This document shows, in pieces, positions 22,625-34,680 of a stretch of DNA of 64,000 nt. Positions within the stretch are counted from its first letter, which is position 1; every line of letters begins with the position of its first letter. The translations under genes were made by a program, and so were the position numbers. The stretch comes from Fagopyrum homotropicum (taxonomy: Eukaryota > Streptophyta > Magnoliopsida > Caryophyllales > Polygonaceae), in the NCBI GenBank assembly GCA_033239125.1, contig BSWB01000001.1:58881416-58945415 (forward strand), read 5' to 3'. The notes beneath the pieces are model-generated. The model was given only the letters and a program-made list of their open reading frames with translations, made no database searches and was not told the DNA's origin.

Positions 22625-23445
22625 TGATGTGAGCCCACCGGACTTAAGCAACGAGACCAATGTGACAGCACCAAGATTAACACCACCTATCACTCGAGCT
22701 AGAGCCCGCATGCTAGGCCAAACCACTTTGACCTACCACCCTTTTGGAGATCCGACATTTGAGGACGTCCATGACTATCACTTAGTGAACATACTTGAGG
22801 CGATTGAGGATGCCGGATCACTTTAAAACCTTAGACGTAACCTTTTTTTATTTTGTGTCATGCTTGATTTTTATTTCAAGGGATTAAAACCACTTTTATT
22901 TGGGATTCTTTTCAACCACGTTTTTTATCCTTAAAGCTTTAATTGGCCGGCCAAATTTATGGTTCTTAGGCCATTTATTTGCTTGAAGTTGTTGGTTGAA
23001 AGACTCTTGGTTTGCCTTCATTTATCACAACTCTTGAACTACTTGTAAGCCATTATTGTGGGGAGTTGGTGCTGAATTTTCAGCCCATATAAGGCCTTCT
23101 CCCACACACGTTTTAATCAGATTATGAAGTTGAGTCAATCAAAAGTTGTGTTTTTACTTTGAGAAAAACAAACCTAGAGACTAAGGTGAGAGGCCAAAGT
23201 TTTGAAACCCACAAGGTGAGAGGCCGAGTGGTGTCCTTACGGTGCGAGGCTAAGAGGACGAAGGAGATCCAATTTCCGAACTGAGATTCCGAGGAAAGAC
23301 GATCTCGAGCCAAGGAGATCCAAGGTGCGAGGCTGGACGATTCCTTGCTTGGCATATCCCATATAAATCGAAAAATACATAAAAAGAAGTAGTCGGAGGA
23401 ACAACACCGGCGGATCCTTGCGTTCAACTGACGAAGAGCGCATCA
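22625..23445 (+). repeat. 5' LTR of the CRM-like element (821 bp)
   Basis: TGATGTGAGCCC...GCGCATCA. It contains the C-terminal polyprotein codons (22626-22826), idle here. The R/U5 part has repeated GGTGAGAGGCC and GTGCGAGG words (23185-23335). Confidence 0.95.
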
Positions 23446-23447
23446 AG

Positions 23448-23459
23448 TGGTACAGAGCC
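23448..23459 (+). other. Primer binding site (tRNA-Met type, one base short)
   Basis: TGGTACAGAGCC two bases after the LTR. It resembles the usual TGGTATCAGAGCC with a deleted T. Confidence 0.75.
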
Positions 23460-24463
23460 CAACGGTGCGAGTTCCTCAAGCTTTCGGGGTACAAATTGCT
23501 TACCTAAACTTGTTTTTAGTTTTTGCAATTTTGAGTAGTTCTCAAAAAATTTTGGTGCTTACAATCTTCCTTCTTGTGAGTCTTTAGAGAGATCTTGTTG
23601 ACCTTTTTATTCGAAAAAAAAACGAAAAGCATATTTTATATCATCCACTAAAGTCAAAAAAAACAACAACAAAAGAAAAGAAAAGAAAAGTTGTTCTAGT
23701 GTTTTCGTTGATATCAAAATTGTCTTTGAGAGTGTTCTTGAAATTGTTATCAAAGTTGTTCTTGAGTGTTCTAGCCATCCAAAACACAACCCGCACGTTT
23801 TGGGGAAAATGCTTGTTATTGCTTTGACTAACTACTTGTTAGGGACTAAGTAAATACTCGCCGGAAGGCTCGTATTTGTTGTTGCTTGTGTTGCCCTTTG
23901 TGTTTGCTTTTCTGAAGTTATATTGCATCTTGGCGTACCTTGCTTATCTTGTGAACTATCTTGAAATCTTGCGGAATTTTGAGTGTTCTTGGAGGGCATT
24001 GCCTAGTGCATTGGAAAAGGTGAGTGAGAGCTTTGCCTCGAAGCAAAGGAAAAGGGGAGTTGTGTGAACCCAAACACTATCAAACACTTGAGTGAATGTG
24101 AGGAGAAATACACTTGAGAGAGGAGAGAGAGAGAACGTTTTTGTCTCTAACCTTTGCCTTTGAGTTTGTTTTGTGTGATAGGCGAAGGATCTCGAAAAGG
24201 TGAAAAACGGCCGGTTTTGCGGAAAAAAGGCGTCCGAACTCAGAATTACAATTGCTATACCTTTCCGAGAAGGGAAACGGGCCTCCGAGTCCAACTCATC
24301 GCTTTGTCGTGACCTAAGGGCTTTTTTAGCCATCCGACACCGTTTCGGTCACGAAATTGGCATTTTTATTACTTTCGGTTTTGCCTTTGAACACTTGGTT
24401 TTGTTATACCTTTGGAAACTTGGTTTTGTTTGTTTCTTGATTGTTTTGTAGTCCAACAGCAGG
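23460..24463 (+). other. Leader of the CRM-like element
   Basis: One kilobase of untranslated sequence between primer site and gag. It contains an A-rich patch (23610-23690) and several short frames on both strands, none with a recognisable product. TTTTGTAGTCC just before gag resembles a splice acceptor. Confidence 0.6.
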
Positions 24464-27400
24464 ATGGAATCCGTCAATGGTAATGGGATTAATCAAGCCG
24501 ACCCACGTATTGACCGCCTTGAAGCCCAATTCGCGGAACTTCTAAGGAGACTACCTCCCGTCCCACCTGAACAAAGTCAAGGAGAAAGTAACCAGGGACC
24601 ACCTAGAGGCCGGGATAGGAGTAGGAGTGTGAATAGCCATGGGAGTAGAAACCAAGATAGACGCCGAGAAAGAGACCGGAACAGAAACCGGGACCATAGT
24701 CAAGCTTCTCGACACGATGACTCGGACGATGAAGAAAATCGTGATCACCGCAATAGGAGGCGTTACCATGGATCAAAAGTGGATGTTCCAAACTTCACTG
24801 GAATTGCAGAAGCGGAGACCTACATTGAGTGGGAGACTAAGGCTGAATAAGTCTTCCGTTATTATGATTTTAATGAGTATGAAAAGATTGAAGCTACTAC
24901 TATTCATTTTGTTGATTTTGCTCTAACTTGGTGGCATGAAGAATTAGAATATGTGGAGGCACATCAACAGCCGCACATCAACATCTGGTTTGAACTCCGT
25001 AGAAGGATGCGTGCTCGGTTCATACCTTCGGATTACAAGCAACAATTGTTGCTCAAACTTGAAAGGCTACGTCAAGGTAACCGAACTCCCGACGAGTACC
25101 ACAAAGAGTTGAGAACTCTCCTTCAGAGATCGGGAACCCGACAGCCCGACAACTATATCCTAGCCAAGTTCCTATCTGGGCTTAACCCCGATGTGTCCGA
25201 GATAGTTGAACAACTCCGACACACAAGCCTAACTGATGCCCTTCACCATGCGACCCATGCCTATAATGTCATCCAAAAACGTAAGGCATCCGGATCAACA
25301 AGAAGAGGGACAAGTCATGAATCCACTGAACCCTCTCGAAATACTCGTCCTACCCACACAACCGGTTCATCTCCAATAGTAGTTCCGAAGGCCACCTCTG
25401 CCTCTAACCCTAGTGCCCCTCTTCCAGGTATCCTATCAACACCGGAAACGAGCCGGACTAGAGAAGTGAGGTGCTACAAGTGTTATGAGCATGGTCATTA
25501 TGCCCGGAAGTGCCCTAATCCCCGTAAGATTTTATTGAATGCATTTGGGGAAGAGGTCACCGAGAATCATGAATCCGAAGATGACTATGAAACAGTAGCT
25601 CCACTCATAGAAGGTATTAAAGTTGAAGCTCGTGCTCCTGTGGGAGATTTCTCCCTTGTCACAAAAACGACCCTACAAGCAAGCGAACTTGTTCCCGATG
25701 TCTCACAAAGGGAGAATCTCTTTAACACTCGTTATTTAACTTCGGGACAATTGTTTACTGTTATTATTGATAGTGGGTCTTGCTGTAACATTGTTAGTCA
25801 GGAGGTCGTTACACACCTAGGACTCAAAACGAAGGCGCACTCACAACCTTATTCACTCTAGTGGCTCAACACCAACGCTCCCCTTCAAGTCAAGGAGCAA
25901 TGTTTTGTTCACTTTGCCATAAGACCATACCAAGACGATGTTGTTTGTGACATGCTTCCAATCACAGCTTGCCATCTCTTACTTGGGAGACCATGGCAGT
26001 TTGACCGAAGGGTGTTTCATGATGGTTACACCAACATATACTTCTTTGCCATGGCCGGGAAGAAAGTAAAACTCATGCTTCTCAGCCCATCCGAGATCAT
26101 GGAAGACCACATGTGTAGAGAAAGGAAGAGGTTGGAGAAAGTTGAGGCCGTAAGGACAAAGGGGAAGACTAAGATGGTTCTTGAAACAGTATCCCACCCC
26201 AAGACCCTACTCACCGCACGGATACACGACGCCCGTCGAGCCCTACAAAGGGGGAATATTTGCTTCCTTCTTGTTTGTGTAACAGCTTTATCTACTATGG
26301 AAGCTAATGATTTGTCTTTGCCTTCTTGTATTTCAGGACTACTTGAGGAATTCAAGGAGATTATGCCCGAAGAGATTCCCCCGGAAATACCCCCTATCCG
26401 AGGCATAGAACATCAGATTGACTTCATACCCGGATCAACCATTCCAAATCGGCCTGCATATCGAGCTAACCCGGTGGAAACAAAGGAGCTATAAGCTCAA
26501 GTGGAGGATCTTTTGAGTAAGGAATACATTCGGGAGAGCTTGAGTCCATGTGTTGTACCTGTGCTATTGGTACCCAAGAAAGATGGGAATTGGAGGATGT
26601 GCGTCGACTGCCGTGCCATCAACCAAATAACTGTAAGGTACCGGCATCCTATTCCTCGTCTTGATGATATGTTAGATGAACTTCACGGTGCTACTCTTTT
26701 CTCTAAAATAGACCTTAGAAGTGGTTATCATCAGATTAGGATGCATGAGGGTGATGAATGGAAAACTGCTTTCAAAACTAAGTATGGATTATATGAGTGG
26801 CTTGTAATGTCTTTTGGATTAACGAATGCACCTAGTACTTTTATGCGCCTAATGAACCATGTCCTACGTGATTTCTTAGGTAAATTTGTTGTGGTGTATT
26901 TTGATGACATCTTAGTTTATAGTCGGACGTTGAAAGAGCATGTTGAACAATTGAGAAGTGTATTTCTTGTGCTTAAAGAACAACAATTATTTGTAAACTT
27001 TAAGAAATGCCATTTTTGCTCGGAATCTGTGGTCTTTTTGGGTTTTGTGGTAGAGGAGAAAGGCTTGCGAGTGGATGAAGAGAAGACCAAGGCAATATCA
27101 GAATGGCCACATTCTTCTACGGTCCCTCACATACGGAGTTTTCTTGGACTTGCCGGGTTCTATAGGAGGTTCGTGCGGGACTTTAGCCCCATTGCCGCCC
27201 CCCTCACCGAATTGACCAAGAAGGGCGTGTGATTTGAGTGGAGATCCGCTCAAGAGGAGTCATTTATGATACTTAGAGAGCGGTTGACCCATGCCCCCGT
27301 TCTTGTGCTTTTGGACTTCTCGAAAACTTTCGAGATAGAGTGTGACGCTTCGGGAATCGGGATTGGAGGAGTTTTGATGCAGGAGGGATACCCCGTGGCA

Positions 27401-29200
27401 TACTTTAGCGAGAAACTGGGAGGAGCCGCGTTGAACTACCCTACTTACGACAAGGAGTTATATGCCTTGGTTTGGGTCCTCCAGGTTTGGGAGCACTATC
27501 TTCTACCTCGTGAATTTGTTATACATTCTGACCACGAGTCGATGAAGTATTTGAGAGGACAAGCCAAGTTGAACAAACGCCATGCACGATGGGTGGAATA
27601 TATTGAGGCTTTTCGATATGTTGTGCGCTACAAGAAAGGAAAGGACAATATCGTAGCTGATGCGTTATCTCGTAGGTAAACACTTCTATCTTCCTTAGAT
27701 GTATGCATTTTGGGTTTTGGACTGATTCGTGATTTATATGCTCTTGATGTGGACTTCCGGGACATTTTTGCGCTTTGTTTGTGCTCTAGTAGTGACTCTC
27801 ATGCTAGTAGTTATTACATTCATGATGGATATTTGTTTAGAGCTTCTAGGTTATGTTTGCCTACTTGTTCTTTCAGAGGTTTGATTGTTTTAGAGGCCTA
27901 TGGAGGGGGATTGATGGGTCATTTTGGGGTTACAAAGACTTTAGGCATATTGAAGGAACACTTTTATTGGCCTAAGATGAGAAGTGATGTTGAGAGATGT
28001 TGTGCTAGTTGTGTACCTTGTCATAAGGCTAAGTCTAGGGCTAACCCTCATGGATTATACTTACCCTTACCTATTGCTAGCTCTCCTTAGGAAGACATTT
28101 CCATGGATTTTGTCCTAGGATTACCTCGTTCTAGGAGAGTACATGATTCCATTTTTGTGGTTGTTGATAGGTTTTCTAAGATGGCGCATTTTATTGCTTG
28201 TAGTAAATCTAATGATGCGTCAAATGTGGCTAACCTTTTCTTTGAGCATATTGTTAAGCTGCATGGGATACCTAGGTCAATTGTGTCGGACCGAGACTCT
28301 AAGTTCCTTAGCTATTTTTGGAAGACACTTTGGGCCAAGATGGGGACGAAGTTGTGTTTTTCGACTTCTTGTCATCCCCAAACGGATGGACAAACTGAGG
28401 TAGTAAACCGGACTCTTGGCACTTTGCTTCGTACTATGATGGATACTAACTTGTGCAGGTGGGAGGGTTGTTTGCCCTTTGTGGAGTTTGCATATAACAA
28501 GGCTATTCATTCGGCGACCAAGAAGTCCCCTTTTGAAATTGTTTATGGCAAGAATCCTCTTACTCCGCTGGATTTGACTCCTCAACCGGCTCCGCAACCC
28601 GTTGATGTGGATGGGCAATCTAGAGCTGAGTTTGTGAAAGGTTTGCATGAGCAGGTCCGAATCCAATTAGAAAAACGTACCGAGCAATATGTCAACCAAG
28701 CCAACAGAGGGCGCCGGGAAATGCTCTTCATGGAGGGAGACCTTGTGTGGGTCCATTTGAGGAAGGATCGCTTTCCTTCTATTCGGCAATCTAAGTTCAA
28801 CCCACGAGCGGATGGTCCTTTCCGGGTCCTCGAGAAGATTCACGATAACGCATATCGCATTGAGCTTCCCACTAAGTATGGTGTACATAATGTGTTTAAC
28901 GTCTCTGACTTGTCTCCTTTTTATGTAGGTGATGAGATCGAGGATGCGGAGAACGAGTTGGCGGATTCGGGGTCGAATCCTTTCCAAGAAGGAGGGGATG
29001 ATGTGAGCCCACCGGACTTAAGCAACGAGACCAATGTGACAGCACCAAGATTAACACCACCTATCACTCGAGCTAGAGCCCGCATGCTAGGCCAAACCAC
29101 TTTGACCTACCACCCTTTCGGAGCTCCGACATTTGAGGACGTCCATGACTATCACTTAGTGAACATACTTGAGGCGATTGAGGATGCCGGATCACTTTAA
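24464..29200 (+). pseudogene. gag-pol polyprotein of the CRM-like element
   Basis: A single frame of 1579 codons, interrupted by six stops (24848 TAA, 25859 TAG, 26492 TAA, 27230 TGA, 27677 TAA, 28088 TAG) and no frameshift. Domains in order: an Arg-rich N-terminus; gag (FALTWWHEEL, about 24915); a CCHC knuckle (CYKCYEHGHYARKC, about 25472); aspartic protease (VIIDSGSCCNIVS, about 25762); RT (MCVDCRAINQ, YFDDILVYS at about 26898); RNase H (IECDASGIGIGG, about 27338); an integrase zinc domain (H-H-C-C, about 27917-28025); and a catalytic core with VVVDRFSKM (about 28155), SDRDSKF (28287) and the Glu of PFEIVYG (about 28530). The C-terminus (PPITRARARMLGQ) lies in the LTR. All catalytic residues inspected are present. 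Only the stops prevent expression. Confidence 0.93.
28989..28998 (+). other. Polypurine tract inside the coding frame
   Basis: AAGGAGGGGA directly precedes the 3' LTR (28999) and is read through as codons of the polyprotein. Confidence 0.85.
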
Positions 29201-29820
29201 AACCTTAGACGTAACCTTTTTTATTTTATGTGTCATGCTTGATTTTTATTTCAAGAGATTAAAACCACTTTTATTTGGGATTCTTTTCAGCCACGTTTTT
29301 TATCCTTGAAGCTTTAATTGGCCGGCCAAATTTATGGTTTTTAGGCCATTTATTTGCTTGAAGTTTTTGGTTGAAAGACCCTTGGTTTGCCTTCATTTAT
29401 CACAACTCTTGAACTACTTGTAAGCCATTATTGTGGGGAGTTGGTGCTGAATTTTCAGCCCATATAAGGTCTTCTTCCACACACGTTTTAATCAGATTAT
29501 GAAGTTGAGTCAATCAAAAGTTATGTTTTCACTTTGAAAAAAACAAACCTAGAGACTAAGGTGAGAGGCCAAAGTTTCGAAACCCACAAGGTGAGAGGCC
29601 GAGTGGTGTCCTTACGGTGCGAGGTTAGGAGGACGAAGGAGATCCAATTTCCGAAGTGAGATTCCGAGGAAAGACGATCTCGAGCCAAGGAGATCCAAGG
29701 TGCGAGGCTGGACGATTCCTTGCTTGGCATATCCCATATAAATCGAAAAATACATAAAAAGAAGTAGTCGGAGGAACAACACCGGCGGATCCTTGCGTTC
29801 AACTGACGAAGAGCGCATCA
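28999..29820 (+). repeat. 3' LTR of the CRM-like element (822 bp)
   Basis: Matches 22625-23445. Encodes the last 67 codons of the polyprotein up to the stop at 29198. CTAAT follows. Confidence 0.95.
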
Positions 29821-29825
29821 CTAAT
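29821..29825. repeat. Target site duplication CTAAT (right) of the nested gypsy
   Basis: Matches 22620-22624. Confidence 0.95.
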
Positions 29826-32800
29826 CTATTGCCAACAAAAGTATTGGATGCAACGAGCCAAATCTAGTGCAATGAAATTAGGTGACCGCAATACAAAGTT
29901 CCATCATCGAAAACCAACAGGAAGAAGAAATCACAAAAACATTTCTACAATTGTTAAAGATAATGGGACTGTCCTAGTCTCCGAAGAAGATATTGAAAAC
30001 GATTTCATTTCAGATTACGAGACTAGATTCAAAGCCACAACCATTAATATGGGAGAAATCCAGAAACAACTAGAGAACATTCACCATGAAGTCACGGACC
30101 TGGAGAATAATAAACTAACTAGCCCCTTTACGAATGCGGAAATCAAAAATGCAGTGTCAGAAATTAGATGTGACAAATCCCCAGGACCAGATGGGATACC
30201 AGCTGGCTTTTTCCAAAAGTATTGGCACATTGTGGGGCCCACTGTTACTCGTGTAGTCAAAAGTTTTTACTATTCTGGGAAAATTCTCAAACAAATCAAT
30301 CACACATTCATTGCCCTAATCCCGAAAACTGATAACCCTTCTGCAACAACACACTATAGACCAATTAGCTTATGTTCTACAATTTACAAAATTATTGCAA
30401 AAATCTTGACGAACAGATAAAGAGAAGTTATCCCAAAACTAATACATCCCCTACAAGGGGCTTTCACCAAAAACAGATCAATTCATGATAACATTCTGAT
30501 AGCCCATGAAATTTTTCACGGATTTAGATCGAAAAAAGGAAAAAAAGGATATGTGGCAATTAAACTTGATATGGAAAAAGCTTATGATAGAGTGGAATGG
30601 TCCTTTATTTTGGCTTTCCTTGGAAAATTTGGCTTCTTGGACAAATTTTCGAGTTGGATCAATGAATGCATTTCTACAACCTCCTTCTCAATTCTGATTA
30701 ATGACAAACCGACCAAGATCTTCTACCCACTACGGGGACTTCGCCAAAGGGACCCACTTTCTCCTATTCTCTTCAATCTCGTTGCGGAGGTTCTTGCAAG
30801 AAATGTCCAAAAAGCTAGCTATGAAAACAGGAAGAGTATTAGGTTTCCTATTATGAGGGCAAAAACCAATATTTCATTCCTTGCCTTTGTTGATGACATA
30901 ATCATCTTTGCTAAAGTCAGTAACGCAGCTTGCAATAAGGTCCTGGAAATCATAGCCAAATATTGCGAAGTCTCTGGTCAAAAAGTTAATTACCATAAAT
31001 CGGCACTTCAAACGTCTCAGAACGTCGATAATAATACCAAAAGAACGATCAACCAAAGCACAAATATTCCGCTAAGCACATGCCTAGAAAAATATCTAAG
31101 ATGTCCCATTATTAATGGACGTGTGAGTAAATCGATGTTTGAGGAAGGCATCAACTCTCTCGCAAGAAGGGAGAACTATCCTTATTAAAGCAAATCTGAA
31201 TACCAAACCCAGTTTTATCATGCAGTGTTTTATGCTACCAGCTACAATACATAAAGAACTAGACCGAATAAATAGACAATTCTTCTAGAACAAGGATGCT
31301 AACTATCATCCACTTATTAGCTGGGATAAAATCTGCAAACAAAAAGAATTCGGTGGAGTTGGAATAAGGAAAGTTGAGGGCATGAATAAAGCACTTCAAA
31401 TGAAACTACTTTGGAAAATTATGGTTGAACCTGATAATATTTGGGTTAGAGTAATAGAGGAAAAATACCTTAAGGGAAAGCGACTATGGCATTACACGAC
31501 CGGAAAAAATATCTCGTGGCAATGGAAGAAACTTATGAACCTTCGATCTGAATTTGAGAAGGACCGAAATGGAATGTTGGTGATGGAAAAACAATCAGAA
31601 TCTGGAAAGATATTTGGATTGGGGACCAGACACTGGAAAAAAGTGCTAAAAACAAGGAACTCAACATCAACATAGATGAAACTGCCAACAACCTCATTAA
31701 GAATGGTTCATGGGACCAAGGAATGATTGATAATATTATTGTACCTCTAACAACAAAGGACGTAGGCGAAAGAATTCTTAACCTCCCGTTACCTTCCTGC
31801 CAGATCCGTGATAGGGTCTATTGGGCTCCTAGTAAAGATGGATGGTTCACCACTAGAGATGCAATGCATCTTATACTTAAAACAAACAATATGGATTCAT
31901 ATGCCAACAAGTGGATTTGGGATTTGAACATCATGCCGAAGATTAAGAACTTTGCATGGAAACTCTCGCTAGACAGATTACCAACCAAGGAAAATCTAGA
32001 AAGACAAAGAGTGCCAGTCCATATGAGTTGTGTCCTTTGTCAACACCCATATGAAACTGCTGAACACATTTTTTTGAGTTGCCCGTATACTATGCATAAT
32101 ATAAATAACGTTAAGGTACAAAACGACATACAAAACCTGAATTTATCTCACAGGAAAATTTCAAAAACTCTCTACCAGATTAGAGCAAAGCTTGATGACG
32201 GTACCATTATTAAACTTCTACTCACCTGGTGGAATATCTGGCATATGAGAAATAAGATCATCTTCGAGAACACTACAGCTATGAACATCTCACATGTTGT
32301 AGATAATCAAATTTGGGAATGGAATGACCACAATGCAAGAGTGAAAAACAAAAACACTAACTCCGCAATAAAAAGAAAAACTAAAAAACTAAGTTGGACA
32401 CCACCAAACGAAGGAATAACCAAAATTAACTTTGATGGATCTAGGAGAAATGACAGGAACTACGCTTATGGTTACATACTAAGGAACCATAACGTGGAAG
32501 CTATAGCCTTTGGCCAGGAAAAATGTGGGAAAACGTCGATATTAGGAGTAGAAGCCTACGCATTAAAAGCTGGCCTATTAAAAGCAATAGATCTTAGGCT
32601 AAAAAACATTGAGATTGAATGTAACAACTTGACGATCATCAACGCAATTAAAAAAATCTGGAAACCTCCTTGGGAAATGGACATTGTCATCACCGACATC
32701 TCAATGTTACTAACGAAGTTTTCTAGTGTTCAGGTTAATCACATTTTCAGGGAAATCAATGGTGTTGTTGACTACCTTGCAACAAGTGACCATGATAATC

Positions 32801-32883
32801 CTGCTGAAGGCTCGGTGATCCAAAATAAAGTCAAGTCTTTTGTCCGAAAGGACGCCATAGGATGGTTAACAGATCGAGGCTGA
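29826..32883 (+). pseudogene. LINE ORF2, reverse transcriptase to RNase H, right of the gypsy insert
   Basis: Continuation of the LINE ORF2. It begins within the EN-RT linker (MQRAKSSAMKLGDRNTKF, 29848). RT motifs follow: KSPGPDGIPAGFF (about 30178), YRPISLCSTIYK, KLDMEKAYDRVEW (30559), GLRQRDPLSPILF, and FVDD at about 30889 in place of the canonical FADD. The frame breaks near 30418 (TAA), 31186 and 31675. zf-RVT (about 31900-32100) has W-W-C-C-H-C spacing. The RNase H domain (32395-32800) has INFDGS and GVEAYALKAG, but the third catalytic Asp is replaced (IECNNL for the usual E-x-D-N). The stop at 32881 is 28 bases before the A-rich tail. Confidence 0.9.
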
Positions 32884-32928
32884 CCATGCCTAATTCTTTT
32901 ACCTTCTTTTCAAAAAAAAAAAAGAAAG

Positions 32929-32942
32929 AAAGTACCTACTTA
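32929..32942. repeat. LINE target site duplication (right)
   Basis: AAAGTACCTACTTA, matches 17907-17920. Confidence 0.9.
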
Positions 32943-32989
32943 ATACTACAATAAGAAAAAAGAGTGTCTACTTAGCCAACTCACCCAAA

Positions 32990-34680
32990 AAAATCTAATG
33001 TTAGAAATGTTGTAGACAACACAAAAAAAATTAGTTGGGGTAATGTTGATAACTCTAAAACTATTATATTTTGTATTTTTTAAAAAATTTGACAACACAT
33101 TTTTGTTGTTTAATATGTTGTTGACAACACAAACAAACCAATTTGTTTTGTATAATGTATTGTTGATGGTAAAAAAAACACTAATTTTTTTTGTTTAGTA
33201 TGTTGTTGACAATATAAATAAAACAATTTGTGTTATTTAATGTGTTGTTGATAGTAAAAAAATAGCATAATTGAGTTTTATGTGTTGAAGACAATAGTAA
33301 AATCTTCATTTTGGTGCTTAATATGTAATTGACAATTAAAATAAATAAATATTTGTTGTTTCATGTGTTGTTGACAATTAAAAAAAATACATTTTATTAT
33401 AAATTTATCTCTCTATTTTGTTAATTTAATTTGATTTTGATAACATATAAGCAATGTGTTATTAATCTGTTTTTAATAGTAGAAAAAAAAGTTGTTTATT
33501 ATGTTGTTGATATCACGAATAAACCAATTTATGTTGTTTAATGTATTGTTGAAGGTAAAAAAAAACCCTCCATTGTGGTGTTTGATTGGTTGTTCATAAC
33601 ACAAATGAACAAATTTGTGTTGTTTACACTAGATTTTAACTTTATGTTGTTGTTTGTCAACCATTAAATAGATATATATATCAAACAATCAGATTTGTTC
33701 AATTAAAAAGGTTTGAACAAAGTAGAGATTTACATTCTAAAGCAGTTTCATAAACAATTATTGTCTTATGTAGAAAACAAAAGATAAATCTCCCATACCG
33801 ACAATTGTTTTCGTAGTTACTCATTTAATTTTTATTTTTGTTGCGCAATTTGATTATCGACATTCTATAAATGAACAATTAAACTAGAAAATTCAGAGAA
33901 CTACAAGCAAGTTAGAAAATACAACTCTCTAATAGGGTTGAATTGTCGATTTTATTGTTTTATATATGTGCACAACAAACCTCTGTTATTAATTCTTATT
34001 CTAAATGGAGCTACAGTTGTCATCAATTCATAAGTTTTGTGTATTAAGAACAAACTAAATATTTGTTAGAATGTTGTAAAAAGTAAAAACAACATTAAGT
34101 TGGTGTTTACGAGTTGTTGCAACACAAATTAAAAGTTAGGGGTGTTGTTGATAATAGAAAAAAAAAAATTTTGATGTCTAATGTGTTGTTGATAATAAAT
34201 ATAAGCAAAAAGTTTTATTGTTTTAATGTGTGGTTGACGGCGTAGAATACATTTTTTCTATTTAATATTTTGTTGACAATACAAAGAAATGAAATTTTGT
34301 TGATTAATGTATTTTAATAGTTAAAAAAACATTACTTACATGTTTATTGTATTAGTTATGGCACGTATAAACCTTTTGTTGTTTAATGTGTCGTTGACGG
34401 TAAAAGATAAAAGCACAACTTCTGTTGTTAATGTGTTGTTGGCCGTAAAAATAAAAATATTTGTGTTAATCAATGTATATTTTCACAAAAAAAAAACACA
34501 TTTTTCATGATTAATGTGTTGATAACATTACAAATAAATAAAAAAAATTTGTTTAATGTGATATCAACAGAGAAAAAAGTATATATTTATTGTTATTGAC
34601 GAAATAAAAATAACTCATATACTTTCTTATTTAAAATGTTGTTAACAACATAAAAAAAAATATAATTGTTTAATACTTAA
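32990..34680. repeat. Degenerate ~42-bp repeat with GTTGTTGACAAC core
   Basis: Variants of TTTAATGTGTTGTTGACAAC recur at about 33116, 33162, 33201, 33243, 33284, 33327 and 33366, a spacing of 39-46 bp (mean near 42). They continue less regularly at 33500, 33540, 33640, 34145, 34184, 34228, 34268, 34388 and 34430. Good copies form a dyad GTGTTGT-TG-ACAACAC. The sequence between cores is A/T-rich. No open frame. The same core appears at 48460-48655 and 49575-49700. Confidence 0.75.

Larger units (their letters stand above)
22625..29820 (+). mobile_element. CRM-like Ty3/gypsy retrotransposon nested in the LINE
   Basis: 7196 bp, LTRs of 821 and 822 bp beginning TGATG and ending CATCA, with perfect CTAAT duplication. 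Order: LTR, primer site, leader, gag, protease, RT, RNase H, integrase, polypurine tract, LTR. The polyprotein frame crosses the polypurine tract and continues 67 codons into the 3' LTR. This arrangement is known from centromeric (CRM) chromoviruses; the integrase sequence also fits the CRM/Reina side of the family. By eye the LTRs differ at roughly 20 sites, mostly transitions, so the insertion is fairly young. Confidence 0.93.
17921..32928 (+). mobile_element. Full-length L1-type LINE, split by a gypsy insertion
   Basis: Plant L1-clade non-LTR retrotransposon, about 7.8 kb without the 7.2-kb insert. Order: 5' UTR (17921 to about 18870), ORF1 with DUF4283-like and zinc-knuckle parts, a 1.2-kb inter-ORF region, then ORF2 with apurinic-type endonuclease, reverse transcriptase, zf-RVT and RNase H. 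It ends in an A-rich tail (32911-32928, A-run then GAAA units). The 14-bp perfect target duplication marks both ends, so the copy is not 5'-truncated. ORFs are broken by stops and frameshifts, and key residues have changed (see ORF2), so it is dead. Confidence 0.92.

Noticed and set aside
23122..23494. Minus-strand frames in the gypsy LTR (again at 29521-29821)
   Set aside because: LTR R/U5 sequence duplicated with the LTR. No protein similarity.
32990..34680. CRISPR-like reading of the 42-bp or 22-bp repeats
   Set aside because: Plant nuclear context, degenerate units, no constant-length unique spacers, no cas genes.
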